Assembly (NCBI RefSeq): GCF_013426915.1
Contig: NZ_AP023183.1
Coordinates: forward strand, 788,822-852,821
Direction of reading: 5' to 3'
Length of the DNA: 64,000 nucleotides
Source: Paraburkholderia sp. PGU19
GTDB taxonomy: Bacteria > Pseudomonadota > Gammaproteobacteria > Burkholderiales > Burkholderiaceae
How positions within the stretch are numbered: the stretch's first letter is position 1; each line of letters starts with the position of its first letter. Positions 25,322 through 34,975 of this stretch are shown one piece after another. The notes below the pieces were generated by a model. It saw nothing but the letters and a program-made list of their open reading frames with translations. It did no database searches and was not told the origin of the DNA. Position numbers and translations under genes: made by a program.

Positions 25322-26179
25322 TTACGCAGCGTCAACTTCGGCGCGTCCGTTGTTGAGAACAACAACATCCCGCTCGGCCACGCGCGACCGGAAGCTGGCG
25401 ATTCCACTGTCTCGCCAAATTTCGGTGATAACCGTCTCCCCAGGGTAAACAGGCGCCGAGAAACGCAATTGCATGGCGCGTAGCCGTTCGGGGCGGTTGT
25501 CACAGCATGTTTGCAAAATGGCCCGCGTGGCGACACCGAACGAGCATAGCCCGTGTAGGATGGGCCGCTCGAAGCCGGCCTTCCTGGCTAGTTCAGGGTC
25601 CGCATGAATCGGGTTGTAGTCACCCGACAGGCGGTAGATAAGGGCAGCTTGGGGCAGCGTTTCGACGGTACATTGAAAATCTGCCGGACGCTCCGGGATC
25701 GAGTGGACCGGCGGTGCGTTGGCAAGGGTGCTCCCGCACCCCCCGTCCCCGCGCAAGACATATGTGGAGGTGACTGTGCTGACTATGTCTTCGTGATCCT
25801 TTTCGCGAAGCTGTTTTTCGAGGTACAGCATGGCACCCTTGCCGGCACCCTTATCAATGACGCCGCTGATCCGATAGGTGCCGACGAAAGTCTTCCCAGG
25901 CTCGAGAGGGCGGTGAATCGTGAATGACTGTTCGCCGTGCAAAATCTTGACCCAATCCACCTCCAACTCAGGTTCCTTGAGCCAGGCCCCTGGATGGCTG
26001 ATTACGTTAACCATGGAAGGGAACACTTTCAGCCCATCCTCGTAGGTGAACTGCAGATGATTCCTGTCGGCCGGCGCTGCACCGACACCTATGCCGAGCG
26101 AATAGAGAATGCAATCCTGCGGGCTAATGTGCTGGGCAATAGGTGAAAACCGCTTGGCAAGTAATCTTTCGAGGTTCAT
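25322..26179 (-). CDS. MaoC-family (R)-specific enoyl-CoA hydratase 2
   Basis: 285 residues. Two hot-dog halves: an N-terminal non-catalytic half (SLGIGVGAAPADRNHLQFTY) and a C-terminal half with the hydratase-2 motif YRLSGDYNPIHADPELARKA and FERPILHG, containing the catalytic Asp and His. This is the layout of the hydratase domain of peroxisomal MFE-2 and of ChsH-type steroid enzymes. It follows the SDR at 26201 by 21 bases; together they equal a split MFE-2 and would give (R)-hydroxyacyl-CoA and then 3-ketoacyl-CoA. Confidence 0.9.
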   Translation of the reverse strand: MNLERLLAKRFSPIAQHISPQDCILYSLGIGVGAAPADRNHLQFTYEDGLKVFPSMVNVISHPGAWLKEPELEVDWVKILHGEQSFTIHRPLEPGKTFVGTYRISGVIDKGAGKGAMLYLEKQLREKDHEDIVSTVTSTYVLRGDGGCGSTLANAPPVHSIPERPADFQCTVETLPQAALIYRLSGDYNPIHADPELARKAGFERPILHGLCSFGVATRAILQTCCDNRPERLRAMQLRFSAPVYPGETVITEIWRDSGIASFRSRVAERDVVVLNNGRAEVDAA

Positions 26180-26200
26180 AGGTCACTGTCCTTCCAGAGT

Positions 26201-27115
26201 TCAGACCGGATCCCATGTGAACACGTCGCGTGACCGGTCCAGCGGAGAGAACGATCCACGCAGCATCGGAATAGCGCGCTGGACACAACTGTCGACGGTC
26301 CATCCATCGCTGGCGTGCGCCGTTCGGACGGGGCGAGGCTGCGAGAACAGATAGATTTCGTTGCTGCGCACCCCGAATATCTGACCGGTGACGTCCTTTG
26401 TGCCGTCCGTCAGGAGGGCGCAGGCGAACGGGGCGATCTTGGCCGCTTCCATGCGCATGTTGATCTTTGTGCGTTCGATACCCTCCGGGGTGTCGGTGGG
26501 AATGGTTCCAACCATACGAGTGAATGCGAACGGGGCGATGCAGTTGGAACGGACGTTGAAGCGCTGCATGTCCAGCGCGATTGCCTTGGACATGCCAACT
26601 ATGCCCATTTTCGCTGCGCAATAGTTGACCTGACCGAAATTTCCGATCAAACCAGAAGTGGAGGTCATGTGCACGAATGCGCCGCCCTCTTGCGCCTTGA
26701 AATGCGGGGCGGCGGCACGTGACATGTTCCAGCTGCCTTTCAGATGCACGCGGATCACCGCATCAAAATCATCCTCGCTCATCTTGTGAAAGATGATGTC
26801 GCGAAGGTTGCCCGCGTTGTTCACAATTCCATCGATACGTCCATATACGTCTACGGCTTGTTGGACGATCGACTGTGCCGCGTCCCACTCGGCCACACTA
26901 TTTGTGTTGGCGGTCGCGATGCCGCCAAATTTTTGAATCTCCTCGACTGTCTGCTGTGCCGGGCCGGTGTCGCTTCCCGAGCCGTCGATGTTGACGCCGA
27001 GATCGTTGACGATGACGCTTGCGCCCTGGCGAGCCGCTTCAAGCGCAATGCATTTGCCAACGCCAGCGCCGGCGCCCGTGACGATGATGACTTTTCCTTC
27101 CAGAAGGCGTTCCAT
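26201..27115 (-). CDS. MFE-2-like (R)-3-hydroxyacyl-CoA dehydrogenase (SDR)
   Basis: 304 residues starting MERLLEGKVIIVTGAGAGVG. Cofactor motif TGAGAGVG, then ASVIVNDLGVNIDGSGSDTG (typical of 17-beta-HSD4/MFE-2 type), NNAG, Ser in HMTSTSG and the YCAAK pair are present. The C-terminus (SNEIYLFSQPRPVRTAHASD) also matches this group, which is often linked with bile-acid or steroid side-chain oxidation. It heads the minus-strand operon with MaoC and crotonase genes. Confidence 0.88.
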   Translation of the reverse strand: MERLLEGKVIIVTGAGAGVGKCIALEAARQGASVIVNDLGVNIDGSGSDTGPAQQTVEEIQKFGGIATANTNSVAEWDAAQSIVQQAVDVYGRIDGIVNNAGNLRDIIFHKMSEDDFDAVIRVHLKGSWNMSRAAAPHFKAQEGGAFVHMTSTSGLIGNFGQVNYCAAKMGIVGMSKAIALDMQRFNVRSNCIAPFAFTRMVGTIPTDTPEGIERTKINMRMEAAKIAPFACALLTDGTKDVTGQIFGVRSNEIYLFSQPRPVRTAHASDGWTVDSCVQRAIPMLRGSFSPLDRSRDVFTWDPV

Positions 27116-27664
27116 AGGAAGATGCTCTCGACTTTAAGTTGCAGTTAGGCGGAACGTCCCCGGGTCGGGGAACGTTTTGATAAATGTCCTGCATGACTAT
27201 CGTATGCATCAATACCAAGTATGCAGCCCGACCTTGGGCGGCGTCAACTGCGAAATTGCCGTCGATTCGTGGCGCCGGTTCGCCGCAACGCCGTGGCAAC
27301 GCAAATCGGCCCTGTCCTGGTCCCGCCCGGTGCGGTGGAAGGTTTATTTACTCTTCGTGAGAGGCGGCGCCTCTAAGCTAACTTCTCGCGCTGTAGCCCG
27401 CTGCAACGTTTGCAGAGTGGACCAATTGCACGCATCGACCAACGAAAGTCCATTAATGTTAAACGCTTGCATATAGTCTGCAACCATACTATAGTTACTC
27501 CGGTCATCACCGACCGGGCCCGTTTACTCCAGGTTGCACGCCCCCCGTCCGCATAGAGCGACCCGGAGCAATGCTCGGGAGCGCGCGGCTGTTAAGAAAG
27601 AGTGTTTGGTTTAGGTGCGACTTGGCGACGGGAACATCACAGCGGAGCGGCAGGGAGTTCGATC
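27116..27664. promoter_or_regulatory. Divergent promoter region with GTATGCA repeats
   Basis: About 550 bases separate the two divergent catabolic operons. GTATGCA occurs twice (27202-27208 and 27220-27226), 18 bases apart, and a related GCATATAGTC with ACTATAGT lies at 27470-27497. These may be operators. I see no gene in this stretch. Confidence 0.4.
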
Positions 27665-28822
27665 ATGAGCAAGGTGCGATGTATCGAGGCGGTTGATCGA
27701 GAAAGTTTGCGGATCGAGGGGCGCACTTCGAGCGGGTCGCCTGTGGCGTGTCGGGTCATCAATCGCGTGGCGATCATTACGCTAAATCGACCTTCCGCGC
27801 TCAACACGCTGTCGCCGGAGACGGTGCGTGAGTTGACGTTGCAAATAGAGCGCTGTGGGGTCGACAGAGATATCGCGGCGGTCGTCATGATTGGGACGGG
27901 CGATGTGTTTTGCGTGGGTGGAGACCTTCGCACCTTGTATCGAGCCGCCATGGCAGGCGATAAGACGTGGCGTCAGCTTATCGCCGACGAGTACCGGCTT
28001 ATTTTTGCCTTCCGACAACTCAAGAAGCCGCTAGTGGTGGTGATGGACGGCCTTGCGACAGGGGCGGGCATTGGGCTGGCGCAATGCGCGTCGCTGCGAA
28101 TTGTCAGTGAAAAAAGCCGGATTCAGGTACTTGGGTCACGCATTGGCTTCGTTCCGGATGGAGGTGCCACATGGTATCTGAACAAGCTACCGGTCGAGTT
28201 GATGCTGTACATCGGTTTGACATCTGTAACGATGACCGGCGCCGATGCGATCAGCTGCGGTCTGGCTGACGCCTATGCGTCGAGTTCATCCCTTCGGGGA
28301 TTTGAAAAGCGTTTAAATCTGCTGGATGCAAGCGACCTTCGGCAAAGTTTAAGAGAGGTATTCGTGTCTCCATCGGACGTTGCTCCGAACACCTCTCTGG
28401 CGGGTTTCCTTCCGTTGATTCGAGAACACTTCGCTGCCCAATTTTCGGTTGAGAGGTGCATTGAATCGCTCTCGAGAGGGCTGAATTGCGAGTCGGACCC
28501 GGCTAAGCGGATCTGGTTTCAAGCTACGCTTGATTCCCTTGGGGCACATTCTCCACTGATGCTGAACGTGATGCGTGAAGCTTTGCTGCGCGGACGGCAA
28601 ATGACGCTTGCCGACAACTACCGCATGGAATTCGATCTGGCTATGCGCGCAATAGAGGTGGGAGATTTTTGCGAGGGGGTTAGGGCCCATGTGATTGACG
28701 GCGACAATTCTCCGCGCTGGATATTTCCTACTCTCGAAGACGTCAATTCCGCTGTTTTGGACAAGTTCTTTTCACCGTGGACATGCTGCGCGCCACATCC
28801 GCTAGCGGCGCTCGCAGCGTGA
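27665..28822 (+). CDS. 3-hydroxyisobutyryl-CoA hydrolase-type crotonase
   Basis: 385 residues from ATG 27665 (MSKVRCIEAVDRESLRIEGR); GGGAG lies about ten bases ahead. Crotonase motifs ITLNRPSALNTLSPE and FCVGGDLRTLYRA are followed by DEYRLIFAFRQLKKPLVVVM, DGLATGAGIGLAQCASLRIV and PDGGATWYLNKLP, with the long C-terminal extension of the ECH_2 (HIBYL-CoA hydrolase) group. Members are hydrolases or hydratases of branched acyl-CoAs. It leads the plus-strand block with etfBA and acyl-CoA dehydrogenase. Confidence 0.85.
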   Translation: MSKVRCIEAVDRESLRIEGRTSSGSPVACRVINRVAIITLNRPSALNTLSPETVRELTLQIERCGVDRDIAAVVMIGTGDVFCVGGDLRTLYRAAMAGDKTWRQLIADEYRLIFAFRQLKKPLVVVMDGLATGAGIGLAQCASLRIVSEKSRIQVLGSRIGFVPDGGATWYLNKLPVELMLYIGLTSVTMTGADAISCGLADAYASSSSLRGFEKRLNLLDASDLRQSLREVFVSPSDVAPNTSLAGFLPLIREHFAAQFSVERCIESLSRGLNCESDPAKRIWFQATLDSLGAHSPLMLNVMREALLRGRQMTLADNYRMEFDLAMRAIEVGDFCEGVRAHVIDGDNSPRWIFPTLEDVNSAVLDKFFSPWTCCAPHPLAALAA

Positions 28823-28914
28823 GAGAACGTCCGGTCGCGGGCGGGAGGCCCGGTCCATCTTTCAGCGGGTCACGGCTAAGGTGGATTTATCGAAGTCATT
28901 GAATGGAATGAGAA

Positions 28915-29664
28915 ATGAAAATACTGGTGGCGGTCAAGAGGGTCGTTGACTACAACGTCAAGGTCCGAGTCAAATCGGACGGCACGGGCGTCGATATTGC
29001 GAACGTAAAAATGTCGATGAATCCGTTCGATGAAATTGCAGTTGAAGAAGCGGTTCGTTTGAGGGAAGCAGGCATTGCAACGGAAGTGATTGCAGTGTCA
29101 GCAGGGGGGACTCAGTCGCAGGAAACGCTGCGCACGGCCCTCGCGATCGGCGCGGACCGCGCGATTCTGATCGAGGCCCAGGAAGAACTGCAGCCGCTAG
29201 CCGTTGCCAAACTGTTGAAGGCTTTGGTGGACAAGGAGCAGCCGCAACTCATCATTCTCGGCAAACAGGCCATCGACGACGATTCGAATCAGACCGGCCA
29301 GATGCTTGCAGCACTGGCAGGGCTGCCGCAGGCGACGTTCGCGGCGAAGGTCGCTGTCGCTGACGGCAGGGCCACGGTGTCGCGTGAAGTGGATGGCGGC
29401 GCGGAAACGCTGTCGCTCAAACTTCCTGCGGTCGTCACGACTGACCTGCGCTTGAACGAGCCGCGCTACGTCACGCTACCAAACATCATGAAGGCGAAAA
29501 AGAAGCCGCTTGAAGCATTCAAGCCAGAGGATCTCGGCGTGGATGTGGCGTCGCGTCTGAAGACGCTGAAGGTTGCGGAACCGCCGAAGCGCTCCGCCGG
29601 CGTGACGGTGCCGGACGTAAAGACGCTGGTCGAGAAGCTGAAGAACGAAGCAAAGGTGTTGTGA
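28915..29664 (+). CDS. etfB: Electron transfer flavoprotein beta subunit
   Basis: 249 residues starting [20 protein letters not shown]. The ETF-beta signature VAVKRVVD, the AMP-binding region with [20 protein letters not shown], and the C-terminal LETF-like segment [20 protein letters not shown] are present. It forms a heterodimer with EtfA (17 bases downstream) and carries electrons from acyl-CoA dehydrogenases to the ETF:quinone oxidoreductase encoded at 34976. Length is normal. Confidence 0.97.
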   Translation: MKILVAVKRVVDYNVKVRVKSDGTGVDIANVKMSMNPFDEIAVEEAVRLREAGIATEVIAVSAGGTQSQETLRTALAIGADRAILIEAQEELQPLAVAKLLKALVDKEQPQLIILGKQAIDDDSNQTGQMLAALAGLPQATFAAKVAVADGRATVSREVDGGAETLSLKLPAVVTTDLRLNEPRYVTLPNIMKAKKKPLEAFKPEDLGVDVASRLKTLKVAEPPKRSAGVTVPDVKTLVEKLKNEAKVL

Positions 29665-29680
29665 GAGGGAGACTGTCAAA

Positions 29681-30625
29681 ATGACGAATCTGGTTAATCT
29701 GGTATTGGCAGAACATGACAACGCATCGATCAAGGCCGCGACATTGCACACCGTTGCCGCAGCGCAGAAGATCGGTGGTGATATTCACGTGCTGGTGGCC
29801 GGCCACAACGCACAGGCTGCAGCGAATGCCGCTGCAACAATCGCTGGCGTCGGCAAGGTGCTGCTCGCCGACGCGCCGCAACTCGCCGATGGCCTCGCGG
29901 AGAATGTCGAGGCAACGGTACTGAACATCGCGAAGGACTATTCGCACATCCTCGCGCCCGCAACTGCGTACGGCAAGAATATTGCGCCGCGTATCGCCGC
30001 GAAGCTCGATGTCGCGCAAATCAGTGACATCACGGCAGTGGACAGCGCCGACACATTCGAGCGTCCGATCTACGCCGGGAACGCCATTGCGACGGTGCAG
30101 TCGATCGACCCGATCAAGGTCATCACGGTGCGCACGACTGGCTTCGACGCGGCCGCGACGGAAGGCGGGAGCGCATCGGTGGAAAGCATCGAAGCAGCGT
30201 CAGATGCGGGAATCTCGCAGTTCGCGAGCCGTGAAGTGACGAAGCTTGATCGTCCGGAACTGACGTCGGCAAAGATCATCGTCTCCGGCGGCCGGGGACT
30301 GGGCAACGGCGAGAACTACAAGCAGGTGCTCGAACCCCTCGCGGACAAGTTGCACGCGGCGCTCGGCGCATCGCGCGCGGCCGTCGACGCGGGCTTCGTG
30401 CCCAACGACTATCAGGTCGGCCAGACGGGCAAGATCGTTGCGCCGCAACTGTATATCGCGGTCGGTATTTCCGGCGCGATTCAGCATCTCGCGGGTATGA
30501 AGGACAGCAAGGTCATCGTCGCGATTAATAAGGACGAAGAGGCGCCGATTTTCAGCGTCGCCGATTACGGCTTGGTTGGGGACTTGTTCAATATCGTACC
30601 GGAACTCGTCAAAGAGCTTGGTTAG
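29681..30625 (+). CDS. etfA: Electron transfer flavoprotein alpha subunit
   Basis: 314 residues. The N-terminal domain starts [20 protein letters not shown], and the FAD-binding domain II has [20 protein letters not shown] and [31 protein letters not shown]. Partner of EtfB, and with it the acceptor for the acyl-CoA dehydrogenase at 30699. A second ETF pair beside the normal chromosomal one would suit a self-contained catabolic island. Confidence 0.97.
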   Translation: MTNLVNLVLAEHDNASIKAATLHTVAAAQKIGGDIHVLVAGHNAQAAANAAATIAGVGKVLLADAPQLADGLAENVEATVLNIAKDYSHILAPATAYGKNIAPRIAAKLDVAQISDITAVDSADTFERPIYAGNAIATVQSIDPIKVITVRTTGFDAAATEGGSASVESIEAASDAGISQFASREVTKLDRPELTSAKIIVSGGRGLGNGENYKQVLEPLADKLHAALGASRAAVDAGFVPNDYQVGQTGKIVAPQLYIAVGISGAIQHLAGMKDSKVIVAINKDEEAPIFSVADYGLVGDLFNIVPELVKELG

Positions 30626-30698
30626 AAAAAATCAGATGCGCCTGGCGCGTGCGTCGATGTCAGGCGGCACGTGAAGTCCACATCGAGACGAAACCCTT

Positions 30699-31865
30699 AT
30701 GAACTTTGCCCTTACTGACGATCAAATTGCCATACGCTCTGCTATCGAAGGAATCTGTCGAGATTTCGACGATGACTATTGGCTTAAGCGTGACAAGGAT
30801 GGAGGGTTTCCTCACGAGTTTCATGCCGCCATGGCGAAGGCCGGATGGCTCGGGATTGCGATGCCGGAACAATTCGGGGGCGCCGGGCTCGGCATTACTG
30901 AGGCAGCGCTGATGATGGAGACCGTTGCGGCCTCGGGTGGAGGCCTATCGGCGGCATCGGCCATACATATGAACGTGTTCGGTCTTCATCCAGTCGTCGT
31001 TCACGGAACAGATGACCAGAAAGCGCGTTGGCTGCCATCGATCATCGACGGACGTCACAAGGCCTGTTTCGGGGTGACGGAGCCCAATACAGGCCTGAAC
31101 ACGCTCAAGCTAAAGACGACGGCTGTTCGTAAAGGCGACCGCTATGTTGTGAATGGCCAGAAGGTCTGGATTTCGACGGCCCAGGTTGCCGATAAGATCA
31201 TGCTTCTCGCGCGGACGACGCCCGCTGAGGAAGCAACGGCGACAACACATGGATTGAGCCTCTTCTATACAGATTTGGACCGTAATAAGGTCGAAGTACG
31301 GGAAATCGAGAAGCTTGGCAGAAAGGCCGTGGATTCAAATCAGCTATTTATCGATGGACTCGAGATTCCGGCCGAAGATCGTATTGGAGAGGAGGGACGA
31401 GGATTCGAGTATGTCCTGCACAGCCTCAATCCAGAGCGCATCCTTGTCGCGGCAGAAGCGACGGGTTTGGGAAAGGCAGCCCTGCGCCGGGCATCGACAT
31501 ACGCAGCAGAGCGCGTCGTCTTCGATCGTCCCATCGGCATGAATCAGGGAATCCAGCATCCTTTGGCAGAGCGCTGGGTGGATCTGGAGGCAGCAACTCT
31601 TTTGTATCAACGCGCGTCCTTCCTCTACGACGAAGGACGATCCTGCGGGGCAGAAGCTAATGCCGCGAAGTTTTTCTGTGCCGAGGCAGGGTTTCGGGCC
31701 TGTGAGACCGCCGTATTGACCCACGGCGGTATGGGGTATGCAAAGGAATATCACGTTGAACGGTATTTCCGCGAAGCAATGTTGCCTCGCATTGCCCCTA
31801 TCTCGATTCAGTTAGCACTCAGTTTCATCGGGGAAAAGGTCCTCGGATTGCCGAAATCTTATTGA
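30699..31865 (+). CDS. Acyl-CoA dehydrogenase
   Basis: 388 residues from ATG 30699. Three typical parts: the N-terminal helical domain (MNFALTDDQIAIRSAIEGIC), the beta domain with CFGVTEPNTGLNTLKLKTTA (flavin and substrate contact) and VNGQKVWISTAQVADKIMLL, and the C-terminal helical domain ending THGGMGYAKEYHVERYFREA. The usual catalytic base would lie near TVLTHGGMGYAKEYH; which residue serves is not clear to me. It feeds EtfAB just upstream. Confidence 0.93.
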   Translation: MNFALTDDQIAIRSAIEGICRDFDDDYWLKRDKDGGFPHEFHAAMAKAGWLGIAMPEQFGGAGLGITEAALMMETVAASGGGLSAASAIHMNVFGLHPVVVHGTDDQKARWLPSIIDGRHKACFGVTEPNTGLNTLKLKTTAVRKGDRYVVNGQKVWISTAQVADKIMLLARTTPAEEATATTHGLSLFYTDLDRNKVEVREIEKLGRKAVDSNQLFIDGLEIPAEDRIGEEGRGFEYVLHSLNPERILVAAEATGLGKAALRRASTYAAERVVFDRPIGMNQGIQHPLAERWVDLEAATLLYQRASFLYDEGRSCGAEANAAKFFCAEAGFRACETAVLTHGGMGYAKEYHVERYFREAMLPRIAPISIQLALSFIGEKVLGLPKSY

Positions 31866-31981
31866 CCGTCGAGTTGTTCATCCAACTGACTTCCGAGTCG
31901 ACCGGCGCCGAGTCGCTGCTCCAGCTCGATCGGTGCTGATGCATTTTCACTAACGAAAACGTAAACGAAAACGGAGACACA

Positions 31982-33124
31982 ATGCACATCGGAGTGCCTG
32001 CCGAGACGCATGCGCGCGAAACACGCGTCGCCGCAACGCCGGAAACGGTTAGGGAGTACGGGGCGCAAGGCCATCGGGTCACTATCGAGACCGGTGCCGG
32101 GGTAGCAGCAAGCTTTCAAGACGAGGCCTTTGCAGCTGCCGGCGCGGAAATCGTCGATACCGGGACGGCGTTCGGCGCGGATCTCGTCCTGAAGGTCCAG
32201 TCGCCGACTGACGCCGAATTGCCGTTGCTCAAGCGCGGCGCGACGCTCGTCGGCATGCTTGATCCGTTCAATACCGAAAACTCATCAAAGCTGGCCGCGG
32301 CCGGCGTTACCGCGTTCGCCCTCGAAGCCGCGCCGCGCACCACGCGCGCGCAAAGCCTCGACGTGCTGTCGTCGCAGGCCAACATCGCCGGGTACAAGGC
32401 TGTGCTGCTGGCCGCGACGCTCTATCCGCGCTTCATGCCGATGCTGATGACCGCTGCGGGCACCGTGAAAGCGGCGCGCGTGCTGATCCTCGGCGCAGGC
32501 GTGGCGGGCTTGCAGGCGATTGCGACTGCCAAGCGCCTGGGTGCCGTGATCGAAGCATCCGACGTGCGTCCGGCCGTCAAGGAGCAGATCGAATCGCTCG
32601 GCGCCAAATTCCTCGACGTGCCGTACGAAACCGACGAGGAGCGCGAAGCCGCGCAGGGCGTCGGCGGCTACGCGCGGCCGATGCCGCCTTCGTGGCTCAC
32701 GCGCCAGTCGGCGCTGGTGCACGAGCGGGCCAAACAGGCGGACGTGGTGATCTCCACCGCGTTGATCCCGGGCCGCGCCGCGCCGACGCTCATCTCCGTT
32801 GATACCGTGCAGGCGATGAAACCGGGCTCGGTGCTGATCGACCTCGCCGCCGGACGCGGCGCCGAGTATGAAGGCCGGCGCGGCGGCAACTGCCCGCTCA
32901 CCGACGCGGACCAGGTCGTGGTCAAACACGGCGTGACGATCGTCGGCCATACGAATCTGGCCTCGATGGTGCCCGCCGATGCGTCGTCCCTGTACGCGCG
33001 CAACCTGCTCGACTTCCTCAAGCTGATCATCACGAAGGACGGCGCCCTGAACATCGATCTCGCGGACGACATCGTCGCGGCCACGCTGCTGGCCCGGGAC
33101 GGCGAAGTCACGCGCAAGTCTTAA
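31982..33124 (+). CDS. pntAA: NAD(P) transhydrogenase subunit alpha part 1
   Basis: 380 residues starting MHIGVPAETHARETRVAATP, the NAD(H)-binding domain I of proton-translocating transhydrogenase. Signatures: KVQSPTDAELPLLKRGATLV, VLILGAGVAGLQAIATAKRL (NAD Rossmann) and the mobile loop with AYARPMPPSWL-like residues. Together with PntAB and PntB it uses the proton gradient to make NADPH from NADH. The three-gene layout is the split bacterial type. In this setting the NADPH could feed the F420:NADP oxidoreductase and the P450 chain. Confidence 0.96.
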   Translation: MHIGVPAETHARETRVAATPETVREYGAQGHRVTIETGAGVAASFQDEAFAAAGAEIVDTGTAFGADLVLKVQSPTDAELPLLKRGATLVGMLDPFNTENSSKLAAAGVTAFALEAAPRTTRAQSLDVLSSQANIAGYKAVLLAATLYPRFMPMLMTAAGTVKAARVLILGAGVAGLQAIATAKRLGAVIEASDVRPAVKEQIESLGAKFLDVPYETDEEREAAQGVGGYARPMPPSWLTRQSALVHERAKQADVVISTALIPGRAAPTLISVDTVQAMKPGSVLIDLAAGRGAEYEGRRGGNCPLTDADQVVVKHGVTIVGHTNLASMVPADASSLYARNLLDFLKLIITKDGALNIDLADDIVAATLLARDGEVTRKS

Positions 33125-33136
33125 CGGAGAACGGCG

Positions 33137-33463
33137 ATGGAAGTCATCAACCACACCGTCATTAATCTGATCATTTTCGTGCTGGCGATTTACGTCGGCT
33201 ACCACGTGGTCTGGAACGTCACGCCCGCGCTGCACACGCCGCTGATGGCGGTGACCAACGCGATCTCGGCGATCGTGATCGTCGGCGCAATGCTGGCCGC
33301 GGGGCTGACGCTCGGCGCGCCGGGCAAGTTCTTCGGCACGCTCGCTGTCGCGCTCGCGGCGGTCAACGTGTTCGGCGGATTCCTGGTGACGAGGCGAATG
33401 CTGGAGATGTTCCGCAAGAAAGGACCGAAGAAAATCGCTGGCGACCAGAAGGGGAACGGATAA
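33137..33463 (+). CDS. pntAB: NAD(P) transhydrogenase subunit alpha part 2
   Basis: 108 residues with about three membrane segments ([55 protein letters not shown]). The [20 protein letters not shown] motif is characteristic. It starts 12 bases after pntAA and its stop overlaps the pntB start by one base, consistent with one transcript. It forms part of the membrane channel domain II. Confidence 0.95.
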   Translation: MEVINHTVINLIIFVLAIYVGYHVVWNVTPALHTPLMAVTNAISAIVIVGAMLAAGLTLGAPGKFFGTLAVALAAVNVFGGFLVTRRMLEMFRKKGPKKIAGDQKGNG

Positions 33464-34914
33464 TGAGTCTGAACGTTGTCACGCTGCTTTATCTGGTCGC
33501 GTCGGTCTGCTTCATCCAGGCGCTCAAGGGGCTGTCCAATCCGAAGACGGCGCGCACCGGCAACACCTTCGGCATGGTTGGGATGGCAATTGCGATCCTC
33601 ACCACCATCGCGCTGATCTCCAAACAGGCGGCCACGCTCGGCTCGAATCTCGGGCTGGGGCTTGGCCTGCTGCTGGTCGGGCTGGTGGTCGGCGGCGCGG
33701 TTGGCGCGTTTGTCGCCGCGCGCGTGGAGATGACCAAGATGCCGGAACTGGTCGCGGCGATGCACTCGCTGATCGGTATGGCTGCCGTGTGTATCGCCTA
33801 TGCGGTGGTGTCGGAACCGGCCGCGTTCGGGCTGGGCGTGGAGGAGGGCATTCCAGGCTTCCTGCCGTACGGCAACCGCGTCGAACTCTTTATCGGCACC
33901 TTCGTCGGCGCAATCACCTTTAGCGGTTCGGTGATCGCGTTCGGCAAGCTCTCGGGCAAGTACAAGTTCCGGCTCTTCCAGGGCGCGCCGGTGGTGTACG
34001 GCGGCCAGCATCTGATCAACCTGATGCTGGCGATCGCGATGATCGGCTTCGGCGTGATCTTCTTCCTCACGCAGTCGTGGCTGCCGTTCATCATCATGAC
34101 GCTGATCGCGTTCGTGCTGGGTGTCTTGATCATCATCCCGATCGGCGGCGCGGACATGCCGGTGGTGGTGTCGATGCTGAACTCGTATTCGGGGTGGGCG
34201 GCGGCGGGCATCGGCTTCTCACTGAACAATCCGATGCTGATCATCGCGGGCTCGCTGGTGGGCTCATCCGGTGCGATCCTGTCGTACATCATGTGCAAGG
34301 CGATGAACCGCTCGTTCTTCAACGTGATTCTCGGCGGCTTCGGCAACGAGGCGGGCGCGGCGGCGGCGGGCGGCGCGGCAGAACAGCGTCCGGTGAAATC
34401 CGGTTCGGCCGATGATGCGTCGTTCATGCTTGGCAACGCGGAGACAGTCGTGATCGTGCCGGGTTACGGTCTGGCGGTGGCGCGCGCGCAGCATGCACTG
34501 AAGGAACTCACGGACAAGCTGGTCGAGAAGGGCATCGAGGTGAAGTATGCGATTCACCCGGTGGCCGGACGGATGCCGGGTCACATGAACGTGCTGCTGG
34601 CGGAAGCCGAAGTGCCGTACGACATGGTGTTCGAGATGGAGGACATCAATGGCGAGTTCGGCCAGGTCGACGTGGTGCTGGTGCTCGGTGCGAACGACGT
34701 GGTGAATCCGGCGGCGAAGAACGATCCGAAGTCGCCAATCGCGGGCATGCCGATCATCGAGGCGTACAAGGCGCGCACGGTGATTGTGAACAAGCGCTCG
34801 ATGGCGGCGGGCTACGCCGGTCTCGACAACGATCTCTTCTACATGGACAAGACGATGATGGTGTTCGGCGATGCGAAGAAAACCATCGAGGATATGGTCA
34901 AGGCGGTAGCTTGA
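33463..34914 (+). CDS. pntB: NAD(P) transhydrogenase subunit beta
   Basis: 483 residues. The N-terminal two thirds is multi-spanning membrane domain II (LNVVTLLYLVASVCFIQALK and many hydrophobic segments), and the C-terminal domain III binds NADP(H) with VVIVPGYGLAVARAQHALKE, YAIHPVAGRMPGHMNVLLAE and VLGANDVVNPAAKND. All expected parts are present. The pnt genes sit between acyl-CoA dehydrogenase and ETF-QO genes, so NADPH supply seems tied to this pathway. Confidence 0.97.
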   Translation: MSLNVVTLLYLVASVCFIQALKGLSNPKTARTGNTFGMVGMAIAILTTIALISKQAATLGSNLGLGLGLLLVGLVVGGAVGAFVAARVEMTKMPELVAAMHSLIGMAAVCIAYAVVSEPAAFGLGVEEGIPGFLPYGNRVELFIGTFVGAITFSGSVIAFGKLSGKYKFRLFQGAPVVYGGQHLINLMLAIAMIGFGVIFFLTQSWLPFIIMTLIAFVLGVLIIIPIGGADMPVVVSMLNSYSGWAAAGIGFSLNNPMLIIAGSLVGSSGAILSYIMCKAMNRSFFNVILGGFGNEAGAAAAGGAAEQRPVKSGSADDASFMLGNAETVVIVPGYGLAVARAQHALKELTDKLVEKGIEVKYAIHPVAGRMPGHMNVLLAEAEVPYDMVFEMEDINGEFGQVDVVLVLGANDVVNPAAKNDPKSPIAGMPIIEAYKARTVIVNKRSMAAGYAGLDNDLFYMDKTMMVFGDAKKTIEDMVKAVA

Positions 34915-34975
34915 GCCTACGGTCACCTATCAAGTCTAAGCAGTGACACGATAATCGAGTAGTGAGGAAGGCAAA

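Noticed and set aside
32285..33235. Long minus-strand open frame of 316 codons inside pntAA and pntAB
   Set aside because: It is a high-GC shadow of the real transhydrogenase genes; it is rich in Arg, His and Gly without any domain and has no ribosome site.
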